A DNA stretch of 64,000 nucleotides, taken from contig NZ_JAEOAH010000006.1 of assembly GCF_016612995.1 (NCBI RefSeq), positions 1 to 64,000 of the forward strand, written 5' to 3'. This document shows positions 52,507 through 61,129 of this stretch, in pieces. Source of the stretch: Viridibacillus soli. GTDB lineage: Bacteria; Bacillota; Bacilli; Bacillales_A; Planococcaceae. Under the pieces are notes generated by a model that did not search any database, had not been told where the DNA came from, and saw only the letters and a list, made by a program, of their open reading frames with translations. Within the stretch, counting starts at the first letter, position 1. Each line of letters starts with the position of its first letter. Position numbers and translations under genes: made by a program.

Positions 52507-54885
52507 TTATTGCGCCTTTAATAGTAACTTCTTACCATTTGGCACATCACCTGTAATAATGGTTTCATGATACGTCCCGTTCGCCCAATCGTCAACTTGG
52601 TCGTGATACCACTTGGACTTCATATGACCACTTTGCCCTGGTCCAACTATATGATAACCTTTTGATAAATCGCTTAAATCTGCAACAAAGCGCCATGATG
52701 CACCGTGGTCTACATTACCATCTTTATCGGAAGCTGCTGCTTGTACTGTAAATTTAGAGCCACCAATAGGTACTGGCTTTGGATTTAGCAATTTCGCCAA
52801 AATTGGCGAAGCTGCGGATAGTGGATGGTCAAATGTTAATTGATGATGGTCTCCCCATTGCCACTTCTCAGCGTTTTTTCCGTATTCACCTTTAATATCT
52901 TTAATTGTCTTTTTAAAGGAATTGTACAAGAGTTGGTCAATCCCACCTGCTTTTGTCACCCATGGACTTTGCTTTCCTGCAAAGGCTCGACGCATTATTT
53001 CATCCGTAATATTGTATTTACCTGGCATCATTTCATAGACATCTTTAGGTAGGGAATCTTCAAACAGTGCCTTCTGAATATTTATCATCCACAAGTTGAA
53101 AACTAGTGGGGCACCCGATTCTTTAGAGTCGACTTGATCCCAATCCTCCATCATTTTCACGATATCGCTATAATCCTTTTCGCTATCTAATGTTTTTACC
53201 GAGCCTAGCATATCTTTCAAAAACTCGTCTGCATATAAATCCTTCTGATCCATTTGTAAGTTTTGCATATCTTCTACTGTCAGCTTATTCTTGCTTTTTA
53301 GCACTTCGTAAATCCGTTCATAGCGATACGACTGCGCCCAAAAGTCCGTAATATGATATGGATATTCTTTACCAATTACTTCATTATTAGCTGTCGCAAT
53401 AAAACCTTCATCAGGGTTCACGACTTTTGGTAATTTGTCGTAATCAATATAACCTTTCCAGTCATAATCCGCTGAATCCCCGGGCACTGGTAGCTGTCCA
53501 TCACCCTTTTTACGAATTGGAATACGACCATTTGCTTTATAGGCAATTGTGCCATCTTCTGCGGCAAAAACGAAATTTTGTGCTGGTGAATGGAAATCTT
53601 CTAAAGCTGTTTCAAACTGCTCCCAATTTTCTGCACGGTTCATATTGAGAATCGCCTGTAATTCCAATGTTGGTTCTAGAGCTGTCCATTGTAGAGAGAA
53701 AACAGCTGTCGACTTTTCCTTTTTAAATGCTAAATCTGAAATAATCGGGCCATGTCTCGTTTCTACTACTTCAAATTCTACTGTTTTGGCACCTTTAATT
53801 TTAATAGGTTCATCGCGTACTATAGCCTTCTCCCATTTACCTTCATATTTAAATTCAGTTGCATTATTTGGGTTTGGTGTTTCGATGTATAAATCTTGTA
53901 CATCCGGTCCGACATTCGTCACACCCCATGCCACTTTCTCGTTATGACCTAAAATAATGCCAGGTACTCCCGCGAAAATAACTCCGCTCACATTTTGAGT
54001 TGGAGATTCCAAATGCATTTGGTACCAGACAGATGGCGTGCTCAGACCTAAATGCGGGTCATCCGCTAGTAAAGGCTTACCTGATGCAGTTTTACTGCCT
54101 GATACAACCCAGTTATTACTACCATTAAATTCATGTGGAAGGAGCGATGCATCGAACTGCCCCGCAACCTCTACAGGATTTTCTTTATTTGCTGCAATAA
54201 TTGACTTCGCCTTTTCCGGATAAGTTATAAATAATTCCTTCGCTTCTGCCTCTGGCAAATTATTTAAGGCCCAATGTCTAAATGCTAGCATATCCCAGTG
54301 ACCGCCTAAATCATAAGCCATGTATTTACCAATCGTTAGAGAATCAATTGCCGTCCAAGGCTCCGGTTCATAGCCAAGCAATCGAAATTCATACGATAAA
54401 GTACCTTCTTCCTTTGCTTGTTCCATAAAAGCATTTACACCTTCTGCATACCAGTCCAGTACTTGCTTCGCCTCTTTTGAATAGCCCGCTTCAGACTTTT
54501 CGGCTGCGGAACGTAAACTAAACGTACGGAAAAATTTATCCGTCTTTACTGCGGCCTCACCAACAACTTCCGCTAGTCTTCCACTTGCTTGACGCCTCGC
54601 TAAATCCATTTGGAATAAACGATCCTGAGCTTGTACAAAACCTTGTGCTCTATATAGATCTGCGTCTGTCTCAGCCGTGACATGAGGTACCCCTTTGTCA
54701 TCTCGGACGACCTTTACATTTTCATCTAACACCGCAACGTTCATTTCTCCATCTATTTGCGGCTTTGATTTACCAATATAAACGTTGACAAAAATAAGTG
54801 CTGCACATGCAATGAGCACTAAAATTCCTACGATCCAGCTAAGCCATTTCCATATTCGGCCACGCTTTTTATCTTTGACCATCAT
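52507..54885 (-). CDS. Penicillin acylase family Ntn-hydrolase
   Basis: The 792-residue enzyme has an N-terminal membrane helix (about 13-36) and then the penicillin G acylase precursor layout. The Ntn nucleophile is S256 in NGSNNWVVSGSKT, before which the chain is cut; alpha chain precedes, spacer and beta chain follow. Family members hydrolyse acyl-amides such as acyl-homoserine lactones, penicillins or N-acyl compounds. The exact substrate is unknown. The protein is probably membrane-anchored and outward facing. It starts behind AAGGGGGG. Confidence 0.9.
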   Translation of the reverse strand: MMVKDKKRGRIWKWLSWIVGILVLIACAALIFVNVYIGKSKPQIDGEMNVAVLDENVKVVRDDKGVPHVTAETDADLYRAQGFVQAQDRLFQMDLARRQASGRLAEVVGEAAVKTDKFFRTFSLRSAAEKSEAGYSKEAKQVLDWYAEGVNAFMEQAKEEGTLSYEFRLLGYEPEPWTAIDSLTIGKYMAYDLGGHWDMLAFRHWALNNLPEAEAKELFITYPEKAKSIIAANKENPVEVAGQFDASLLPHEFNGSNNWVVSGSKTASGKPLLADDPHLGLSTPSVWYQMHLESPTQNVSGVIFAGVPGIILGHNEKVAWGVTNVGPDVQDLYIETPNPNNATEFKYEGKWEKAIVRDEPIKIKGAKTVEFEVVETRHGPIISDLAFKKEKSTAVFSLQWTALEPTLELQAILNMNRAENWEQFETALEDFHSPAQNFVFAAEDGTIAYKANGRIPIRKKGDGQLPVPGDSADYDWKGYIDYDKLPKVVNPDEGFIATANNEVIGKEYPYHITDFWAQSYRYERIYEVLKSKNKLTVEDMQNLQMDQKDLYADEFLKDMLGSVKTLDSEKDYSDIVKMMEDWDQVDSKESGAPLVFNLWMINIQKALFEDSLPKDVYEMMPGKYNITDEIMRRAFAGKQSPWVTKAGGIDQLLYNSFKKTIKDIKGEYGKNAEKWQWGDHHQLTFDHPLSAASPILAKLLNPKPVPIGGSKFTVQAAASDKDGNVDHGASWRFVADLSDLSKGYHIVGPGQSGHMKSKWYHDQVDDWANGTYHETIITGDVPNGKKLLLKAQ

Positions 54886-54946
54886 ATCGCCCCCCTTACT
54901 TCTACTATATTCGGTTACCGAAAGGTTTTTCCCTTTTTAACAAAAT

Positions 54947-54981
54947 AAAAAACCACGCTTTTTCGACAAAAAGCGTGGTTT
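54947..54981. terminator. Terminator of exoA
   Basis: Stem AAACCACGCTTTTT/AAAAAGCGTGGTTT followed by TTTT on the minus strand. Confidence 0.93.
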
Positions 54982-54997
54982 CTTCATATTGAGTATA

Positions 54998-55750
54998 TTA
55001 TTTCAAGTTCAATACTACTGGGCAATGATCGCTTCCAAGTATACTTGTATGTATTTCTGCATCTTTAATTTGCTCCTGCAAACTGTCTGATACGATGAAA
55101 TAATCGATACGCCAACCAATATTACGTTCTCTCACTTTATTCATATAAGACCACCATGTATAGGTATCTGTTTGGGTTGGGTATAAATACCGGAAGGAAT
55201 CAGTAAATCCTGAGCCTAGCAATGTCGTCATGCGACCACGCTCTTCATCTGTAAAGCCGGAGTTACCCATATTCGCTTTCGCATTTTTAATATCCATTTC
55301 TGCATGCGCAACATTCAAATCACCACAATAAACGATAGGTTTTACTTGGTCTAAGGATATTAAGTAGTCGCGTAATTTATCTTCCCATTCAATACGATAA
55401 TCAAGGCGTGTTAAATCACGTTTTGAATTTGGTGTGTAAACATTTACTAAATAGAAATTTTCATATTCTAATGTAATAATACGACCTTCATCTTGTGATG
55501 CTTGATCACCAACACCATATTTTACAGATAGCGGTGTATGCTTTGTGAAGATGGCTGTACCTGAGTAGCCTTTACGCTCTGCATAATTCCAATATTGTTC
55601 ATAACCTGGCAAGTCTAACTCAACTTGCCCATCTTGACATTTTGATTCTTGGATGCTAAAAAAGTCTGCATCCATATCATTGAAATAATCTAAAAAACCC
55701 TTTTTCAAGCATGCTCGAATACCGTTAACATTCCATGATATGAATTTCAT
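54998..55750 (-). CDS. exoA: Exodeoxyribonuclease III / AP endonuclease
   Basis: The 250-residue enzyme has the Exo III motifs SWNVNGIRA, QESKCQD, YSGTAIF and the C-terminal GSDHCPV. It cuts abasic sites in base-excision repair. The ATG at 55750 follows AAAGGGGAA; an upstream frame from 55870 has no site and runs into murB. The gene is downstream of murB, with an intervening hairpin. Confidence 0.96.
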   Translation of the reverse strand: MKFISWNVNGIRACLKKGFLDYFNDMDADFFSIQESKCQDGQVELDLPGYEQYWNYAERKGYSGTAIFTKHTPLSVKYGVGDQASQDEGRIITLEYENFYLVNVYTPNSKRDLTRLDYRIEWEDKLRDYLISLDQVKPIVYCGDLNVAHAEMDIKNAKANMGNSGFTDEERGRMTTLLGSGFTDSFRYLYPTQTDTYTWWSYMNKVRERNIGWRIDYFIVSDSLQEQIKDAEIHTSILGSDHCPVVLNLK

Positions 55751-55771
55751 AATGCATTCCCCTTTGAATGT

Positions 55772-55806
55772 AAATACGCCTTCCGTATGGTAATACGAAA
55801 GGCGTG
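55772..55806 (-). terminator. Hairpin between murB and exoA
   Basis: Stem ACGCCTTTCGTAT/ATACGGAAGGCGT, with only a short ATTT tail on the minus strand. It may be a weak terminator or processing hairpin. Confidence 0.6.
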
Positions 55807-55841
55807 ATCTGTAATTTTCAGTTTGGAAAAGTCCGCATTGC

Positions 55842-56762
55842 TCAATTTTTAGCGGGCTCGTCTCCGACAATTTTCACTTCTAATTCTAAATCAATACCGA
55901 ATTTTTCTTTTACAGTTGCTTGCACCATTTTAATTGTGTCGATGTAATCAGTAGCTGTTGCGCCACCCTTATTTACGATGAAGCCAGCGTGTTTTGTAGA
56001 AACTTCTGCACCTCCGACACCTTTACCTTGTAGTTCACTATCTTGAATTAGTTTACCGGCAAAGTAACCTGGAGGGCGTTTGAAAACACTTCCTGCTGAA
56101 GGATATTCAAGTGGTTGTTTCGATTCACGCATAAATGTTAGTTCAGCGATTTTCGCATCGATTTCTTCTTGGTTCCCTTTTTGCAATTCAAATTCAGATG
56201 ATAATACGTAGTAGCCATTTTTAGCGATAATACTTCTACGGTAGCCCAGCTCAAGCTGTTCTTTATTTAAGACAAGCTTCTCACCTGTTAGTGTAAGTAC
56301 CGTTGAATGTACGATTACGTCGTTAATTTCGCCACCATATGCTCCTGCATTCATCGCCATTGCACCGCCAATTGAACCCGGGATACCACATGAGAATTCT
56401 AGACCTGTTAGTGTTTCTGCTGCTGCTTCTTTCGAAACGTCTTTGATCAATGCGCCTGCTTGTGCATATACAGTTGTGCCGTCGATGCGAATTGTATCAA
56501 GCATTGCAAAGTTAAGGACGATTCCTCGAACGCCACCATCGCGTACAACCATATTCGAACCATTTCCTAATAATAAAATCGGAATATCATTGCTAGATGC
56601 GTATTTCACGATTGCTGCTGCTTCGTCTTCAGTCGAAGGCATGACAAAAACGTCGGCGCTACCGCCAAGCTTTGTCATTGTATATTGTTCTAATGGTTCA
56701 TCTATTTTTACGTTTGCTGGATTTACTATAGTAGATAATTTTGTAGCCCATTGTTGTTTCAT
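55842..56762 (-). CDS. murB: UDP-N-acetylenolpyruvoylglucosamine reductase
   Basis: MurB reduces UDP-GlcNAc-enolpyruvate to UDP-MurNAc using NADPH and FAD. The 306-residue protein has the FAD domain (TMTKLGGSADVFVMPSTED; LGNGSNMVVRDGG), SCGIPGSIGGA, and the substrate region YPSAGSVFKRP. The Gram-positive short type IIa layout fits. The stop overlaps nothing, and exoA lies downstream. Confidence 0.96.
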   Translation of the reverse strand: MKQQWATKLSTIVNPANVKIDEPLEQYTMTKLGGSADVFVMPSTEDEAAAIVKYASSNDIPILLLGNGSNMVVRDGGVRGIVLNFAMLDTIRIDGTTVYAQAGALIKDVSKEAAAETLTGLEFSCGIPGSIGGAMAMNAGAYGGEINDVIVHSTVLTLTGEKLVLNKEQLELGYRRSIIAKNGYYVLSSEFELQKGNQEEIDAKIAELTFMRESKQPLEYPSAGSVFKRPPGYFAGKLIQDSELQGKGVGGAEVSTKHAGFIVNKGGATATDYIDTIKMVQATVKEKFGIDLELEVKIVGDEPAKN

Positions 56763-56842
56763 TATTGAAAGACCTTTCCTTTCTAAACTTCTATTCCTAC
56801 ATAGTATGAATAGACAATGGCATTTTTACAAGTGATTTTCAC

Positions 56843-57148
56843 TTAAAGCCATTTTTTAGACCAATTTTCAATCTCATCAATCGCAGCTTTTAAATCTTGG
56901 CCTTTTTCCGTCAATGTATATTCTACTCGAACAGGTACTTCAGTATACACATGGCGTTCAACAAGACCTTCTTTTTCAAGCTCTTTTAAACGTTCTGATA
57001 AAAGTCGGCCACTGATTGGCAATGCCGATTCAATTTCATTAAAACGCTGTGGCCCGTCTAATAATTGATATAAAATCAAGCCCATCCAGCGTTTACCTAT
57101 CAAATCCATTGATTTTGCTAAACGAGGACATAATCCTGTTTCCTTCAT
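56843..57148 (-). CDS. HxlR-family redox-type repressor (YodB/CatR-like)
   Basis: The 101-residue HxlR winged-helix protein has the conserved N-terminal cysteine C7 (MKETGLCPR), as in the quinone and diamide sensors YodB and CatR, followed by LIGKRWMGLILYQLLDG. The ATG at 57148 is 8 nt after GAGGTG. It is divergent from a VOC dioxygenase gene, with TTAC-N5-GTAA operators in between, and probably represses it until a quinone or thiol-reactive compound modifies the cysteine. Confidence 0.9.
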   Translation of the reverse strand: MKETGLCPRLAKSMDLIGKRWMGLILYQLLDGPQRFNEIESALPISGRLLSERLKELEKEGLVERHVYTEVPVRVEYTLTEKGQDLKAAIDEIENWSKKWL

Positions 57149-57215
57149 TTCCATTCACCTCTATATATGCTATTGTAGCGAGGTTTTTCAAAAAAGTAAA
57201 CTTTCGGTAACTAAT

Positions 57216-57228
57216 TTACTTGACGTAA
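57216..57228. promoter_or_regulatory. HxlR operator, copy 1
   Basis: TTACTTGACGTAA (TTAC-N5-GTAA) overlaps the -35 box TTGACG of the VOC gene. Confidence 0.65.
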
Positions 57229-57248
57229 CTTATTTATTTTTATATAGT
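57220..57248 (+). promoter_or_regulatory. Promoter of the VOC dioxygenase gene
   Basis: TTGACG (57220-57225) and TATAGT (57243-57248) are 17 bp apart; operators lie over the -35 box and just downstream of the -10 box. Confidence 0.75.
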
Positions 57249-57251
57249 TAG

Positions 57252-57264
57252 TTACGAAAAGTAA
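57252..57264. promoter_or_regulatory. HxlR operator, copy 2
   Basis: TTACGAAAAGTAA (TTAC-N5-GTAA) lies just after the -10 box. Confidence 0.65.
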
Positions 57265-57297
57265 GTATTGAATAATAAACTGGAAGGAGGAGCTACT

Positions 57298-58161
57298 TTG
57301 ACTTTCAAATTAGATCCCAAAATGACATTAGGCTATGTACAATTACGTGTACAATCTCTCGAAAATCAAAAAGCGTTTTATAAACTGTTAGGCTTTACTA
57401 TTATTCAAGAATCCGCAACAGAAATTATTTTTGGTTCAGGTAGTACTACCCCAGTTCTTATATTAACTGCGGAGGAGGATGTTGTTCCGAGACCATCACG
57501 TACAACAGGTCTTTTTCACTTTGCTATTTTAGTACCAAGCCGTGAAGATTTGGCTCATGTTATCGGGAATTTATTAGAAATTGGTGCCCCTATTTCAGGA
57601 GCTGGCGACCATCTTTACTCCGAAGCATTCTATTTAAGTGATTCAGAAGGCAATGGCATCGAAATTTACCGTGATTTACCAAGAAATGAATGGCAAGTTG
57701 AGCTAGATGGCCAAGTGAATACTGCAACTGAACCAATTGATTTTCAAGGCATTATGGCTTTGTACAATCCAGAACGTGCGTGGATAGGTTTTCCTACAGG
57801 TACAATATTAGGCCATATACATTTAAATGTTACTAACTTAGACGATGCAATAAGCCATTTCTATTTAGAAGCTGTTGGCTTAGATTTAATGACCAACTTT
57901 ATGGATTCAGCTTTCTTTATGTCCGCTGGTGGCTACCATCACCATATTGCTGCGAATATTTGGCAAGGTGTCGGCGCACCGCTCCCACCGAAAATTGCGA
58001 CAGGCTTAATGAGCTTCTCACTCATTCTTTCTTCAACAGATGAACTAAACAAACTGAAGCAAAATTTACTTGCTCAAAATGTTTCATTCTCTGAAGTTGA
58101 AGGGGATTTATTTGTAAAAGATTTGAATAATAACGACATGATTTTCTATACACAAGCATAA
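57298..58161 (+). CDS. VOC-family dioxygenase (CatE-like)
   Basis: The 287-residue protein has two VOC halves (TLGYVQLRVQSLENQKAF and ILGHIHLNVTNLDD), with metal ligands in GLFHFAI, GNGIEIY and HHHIAAN. CatE/YfiE of B. subtilis, a catechol 2,3-dioxygenase under CatR control, is a close match in layout. The TTG at 57298 follows GGAGGAGC. Regulation by the divergent HxlR gene is supported by the operators between them. Confidence 0.9.
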   Translation: MTFKLDPKMTLGYVQLRVQSLENQKAFYKLLGFTIIQESATEIIFGSGSTTPVLILTAEEDVVPRPSRTTGLFHFAILVPSREDLAHVIGNLLEIGAPISGAGDHLYSEAFYLSDSEGNGIEIYRDLPRNEWQVELDGQVNTATEPIDFQGIMALYNPERAWIGFPTGTILGHIHLNVTNLDDAISHFYLEAVGLDLMTNFMDSAFFMSAGGYHHHIAANIWQGVGAPLPPKIATGLMSFSLILSSTDELNKLKQNLLAQNVSFSEVEGDLFVKDLNNNDMIFYTQA

Positions 58162-58204
58162 ATTTAATTTGTAATATAACGGATATATTATCTTTAATTC
58201 AAAA

Positions 58205-58220
58205 CTCTTTATTTCGAGAT
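58205..58220. promoter_or_regulatory. MhqR-type half-box before yceI
   Basis: CTCTTTATTTCGAGAT matches the MhqR palindrome at 11 of 16 positions. The right half, TTCGAGAT, is perfect and the left half degenerate. Confidence 0.5.
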
Positions 58221-58276
58221 AATATTGTATTATGCTAAATATACTAAATAACAACACTTTTTAGGAGGAATTTATA

Positions 58277-58801
58277 ATGACAAAATATAACGTTGACCAA
58301 GCACACTCTAATTTAGGTTTCCAAGTAAAACATATGATGATTTCAAAAGTAAAAGGGAACTTTGGTTCTTTCACTGCTGATATCGATGCTAACCCAGAAG
58401 ATTTAACTGGTGCATCAATCAAATTTGAAATTGAAGTATTAAGCATTAATTCAAACAACGAAGATCGCGATAACCATTTGAAATCAGCTGACTTCTTTGA
58501 TGTTGAACAGTTCCCTAAAATAACTTTCGAAGCGACTAAAATTATATCAATTGATGGCGGCGAATATGAAATCACTGGTGACTTCACTATTAAAGACGTA
58601 ACTAAATCTGTCACTTTTGAAGCTGAATACGGTGGTAAAGGTACTAACCCATGGGGTCAAGAAGTTGTTGCTTTCGAAGCTGAAGCTAAAATCAACCGTA
58701 AAGAATTCGGTTTAACTTGGAACACCGCACTTGAAACTGGTGGCGTACTAGTTGGCGAAGATATCAAAATTAAAATCGAACTTGAAGCTAATCCTGCTTA
58801 A
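58277..58801 (+). CDS. YceI-family lipid-binding-type protein
   Basis: The 174-residue protein is YceI-like throughout: KYNVDQAHSNLGFQVKHMM at the start, HLKSADFFDVEQFPKITF in the middle, and RKEFGLTWN towards the end. YceI folds as a lipocalin-like barrel binding isoprenoid quinone-like molecules in some bacteria. No signal peptide is present, so it is cytoplasmic. A half-match to the MhqR box lies before it. Confidence 0.93.
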   Translation: MTKYNVDQAHSNLGFQVKHMMISKVKGNFGSFTADIDANPEDLTGASIKFEIEVLSINSNNEDRDNHLKSADFFDVEQFPKITFEATKIISIDGGEYEITGDFTIKDVTKSVTFEAEYGGKGTNPWGQEVVAFEAEAKINRKEFGLTWNTALETGGVLVGEDIKIKIELEANPA

Positions 58802-58847
58802 GTCAGTATAAAACTTATAAATTAATTGCTATTAGCCTAGCCATCCT

Positions 58848-58877
58848 AACCAGTCACACTTCTGTGACTGGTTTTTT
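58848..58877 (+). terminator. Terminator of yceI
   Basis: Stem AACCAGTCACA/TGTGACTGGTT followed by TTTT. Confidence 0.9.
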
Positions 58878-59057
58878 GTTATATAATCACTCAAAACAAA
58901 TCTAGAAACATTTCTATTGGTACAACCCTATGATATTCCTAATCAGATTCCCTTAATGTTGCTCATCCAACTTTTAAAATCATTTAAACTGTAAATTTGA
59001 AACTATTTTTATCGCATTTTCGTAAATGGTAATATATATAACATAGGGGTGCTTTTC

Positions 59058-59453
59058 GTGGAAACTGTAGTATATGAAGGAAATTCATTTTTTTCTACAG
59101 GTGGCTTTTTTGGTGGGGCTGGATTCGGCGGTATATTTATTTCAATTATTTTTATTATAGTTTTTTTGGGTATCATTTTTACAATTGTCAAAAGTATTTC
59201 TCAGTGGTCTAAAAATAATGCTTCTCCTATTTTAACGGTGCCTGCAGAGGTTGTTACAAAACGTACTAAGACGTCTGGTGGCTCTGGAGATTCTGCAGCT
59301 AGCACTCGGTATTATACGACCTTTGAGGTACAGAGCGGTAACCTAATTGAGTTGCCAGTGAGCGGTCGAGAATTCGGTATACTTGTAGAAGGTGATATCG
59401 GCACCTTAACCTACCAAGGTACACGCTATAAAGGTTTTAAAAGAGGTTATTGA
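59058..59453 (+). CDS. DUF2500-like membrane protein
   Basis: The 131-residue protein has a glycine-rich N-terminus, one membrane helix (about 22-46) and a beta-rich domain with VPAEVVTKRTKTSGGSGDS and TRYYTTFEVQSG that resembles DUF2500. The GTG at 59058 is 6 nt after AGGGGTG; a GTG at 59049 overlaps that site. Function unknown. It stands alone and ends at its own terminator. Confidence 0.85.
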   Translation: METVVYEGNSFFSTGGFFGGAGFGGIFISIIFIIVFLGIIFTIVKSISQWSKNNASPILTVPAEVVTKRTKTSGGSGDSAASTRYYTTFEVQSGNLIELPVSGREFGILVEGDIGTLTYQGTRYKGFKRGY

Positions 59454-59493
59454 AAAAGAGGAAAGCCCGGTTGTAATGGGCCTTCCTCTTTTA
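59454..59493 (+). terminator. Terminator of the DUF2500-like gene
   Basis: Stem AAAAGAGGAAAGCCC/GGGCCTTCCTCTTTT. Confidence 0.9.
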
Positions 59494-59540
59494 TTTATGA
59501 ATAGCCATACTAAAATTAGGCATTCATTATTATTTTAAAA

Positions 59541-60182
59541 TTATGCGTGAACAGCTGTTAATGATTTTGCCGCTGCCTTAACGCGTTCCATACCTTCAGC
59601 GATAATTGCTTCTGCTTTGTCTGGCATTGCGTTATGACCTTCTATTACTACTTCTTCAACTGACATACCGAATACGCCGCCGAATACAGTACGCATATAA
59701 TTCACAGCCATTTCCATTGGCGCTGTTTCTGGAGTCGAATAAATACCACCACGAGCACTTAATAGAATCGCTTTTTTCCCTGGCATTAAGTTAATCATAT
59801 TACCTTCTGCATCATATTTGAAAGCAAATCCTGCTTGGTATACATAATCAACGAAAGTTTGTAATTTAGCTGGAATTGTTAAGTTCCATAATGGGAATGC
59901 GAATACTACTATATCAGCAGCAGTTAAAGCGTCCATTGCTTTTTGTTTTGCAGCAAGAAGGCGACCTTCTAAATCTGTAAGTTCTTCACCATTTTGTACT
60001 TTACCGAATGCATTGAATAAATCTTGACCGAAGTATGGTAGATCTTCTGCGAATACATCAAATGTAGTAATATTTAAATCTTGTGCACCTTTTACTTCCT
60101 CCATGAATACTTCATACATTTTACTAGAAACGCCTTCAGTAGAAGGACGGTTATTTGCTTTAACGACTAATAAGTTTGTCAA
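59541..60182 (-). CDS. azoR: FMN-dependent NADH azoreductase
   Basis: The 213-residue flavodoxin-like enzyme of the AzoR/AcpD group has FAFPLWNLTIPAKLQTFVDY and LLSARGG for FMN binding, and the usual start TNLLVVKANNRPSTEGVS. AzoR2 of B. subtilis reduces azo dyes and quinones and belongs to the MhqR regulon. It starts at a TTG after GAGAGTGAGAG. A near-perfect MhqR box lies 41 nt upstream. Confidence 0.94.
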   Translation of the reverse strand: MTNLLVVKANNRPSTEGVSSKMYEVFMEEVKGAQDLNITTFDVFAEDLPYFGQDLFNAFGKVQNGEELTDLEGRLLAAKQKAMDALTAADIVVFAFPLWNLTIPAKLQTFVDYVYQAGFAFKYDAEGNMINLMPGKKAILLSARGGIYSTPETAPMEMAVNYMRTVFGGVFGMSVEEVVIEGHNAMPDKAEAIIAEGMERVKAAAKSLTAVHA

Positions 60183-60222
60183 TTTAATCTCTCACTCTCT
60201 TAATTATAATCCTAATATTAAA

Positions 60223-60240
60223 TATCTCAAATTCGAGATA
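60223..60240. promoter_or_regulatory. MhqR-type box before azoR
   Basis: TATCTCAAATTCGAGATA is an inverted repeat matching the B. subtilis MhqR operator core ATCTCGAATTCGAGAT at 15 of 16 positions. Confidence 0.8.
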
Positions 60241-60304
60241 ATATTATCTTATAAAAAAACAGATACACTGTCAATGCATCTGCTCTCAGACTTTTGACTG
60301 AAGA

Positions 60305-61015
60305 TTAAAGCTCACACTTGCCATCTTGGCAAATGCCTGTATCTTCAGTTCCAACCATTTTAAGTGCAGGTTGAATCTCCTCTTCAGCTGCCACTTTACG
60401 AATTGTCTCTTCGAATAATTCTTGTGGTTGAGCGCCTGAAATCGCATATTTACGATTTAGAACAAAAAATGGGACGCCTCTTACACCTATTTGTGAAGCC
60501 TCTTGAATATCTGCTAATACTTCTACTGCATAGTCTTCTGAGTTTAATACATCTAACACTTTTTCACGATCTAAACCAACTTCTACCGCAAGCTCTACTA
60601 ATACTTCAGTTAAGCCAATTTCTTTTGCCTCAACGAAATAAGCATGTAGTAAACGCTCGCTCATTTCAGCAGCTTTGCCTTCTGCTTCAGCGTATTTTGC
60701 TAAGCGATGTGATTTAAACGTATTTGCTGTTTTCATATGATCGAAATCATAATCTAAACCTACTTCTTTCGCACGGCCAGCAATGCCAATTGTTTGTGCT
60801 TTAGCTTCTTCAATTGTAGAGCCATATTTTTTTCCCAGCATTTCATAAACCGATTCTTTAGAAGTAACTGGAGCACTTGGGTCTAACTGATAGCTTTTGA
60901 ACACCACTTCTGTTTGTTCACCGAATCCTGTATCTTGTAAAGCTTTCTCTAGTTGTCTTTTACCAATATAACAAAATGGACAGACATAATCTGACCAAAC
61001 TTCAATTTTCATCAT
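60305..61015 (-). CDS. DsbA-family oxidoreductase (FrnE/YwbO-like)
   Basis: The 236-residue thioredoxin-fold enzyme has the CPFC active site (C12 to C15) and the FrnE-type insert, GVRGVPFFVLN as cis-Pro loop, and a C-terminal CQDGKCEL. Members isomerise or reduce thiol-linked compounds and are often induced by electrophiles. It follows azoR on the same strand; both fit the thiol/quinone theme. No signal peptide, so cytoplasmic. Confidence 0.92.
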   Translation of the reverse strand: MMKIEVWSDYVCPFCYIGKRQLEKALQDTGFGEQTEVVFKSYQLDPSAPVTSKESVYEMLGKKYGSTIEEAKAQTIGIAGRAKEVGLDYDFDHMKTANTFKSHRLAKYAEAEGKAAEMSERLLHAYFVEAKEIGLTEVLVELAVEVGLDREKVLDVLNSEDYAVEVLADIQEASQIGVRGVPFFVLNRKYAISGAQPQELFEETIRKVAAEEEIQPALKMVGTEDTGICQDGKCEL

Positions 61016-61129
61016 TGCTCACCTCTAGCAGATATTTTAAATGGGAACGTATGAAACAGCAATTTATCTGCTTATACATATTTCCTTAAAAAATCCACAT
61101 ACTAAGAAAAATGGACTTGGAGGTACTTC

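Noticed and set aside
54886-54946. Fluoride or other riboswitch before the acylase-crcB unit
   Set aside because: The 60 bases before the acylase start hold no recognisable aptamer; only a ribosome binding site and a short palindrome (TCGGTTACCGA).
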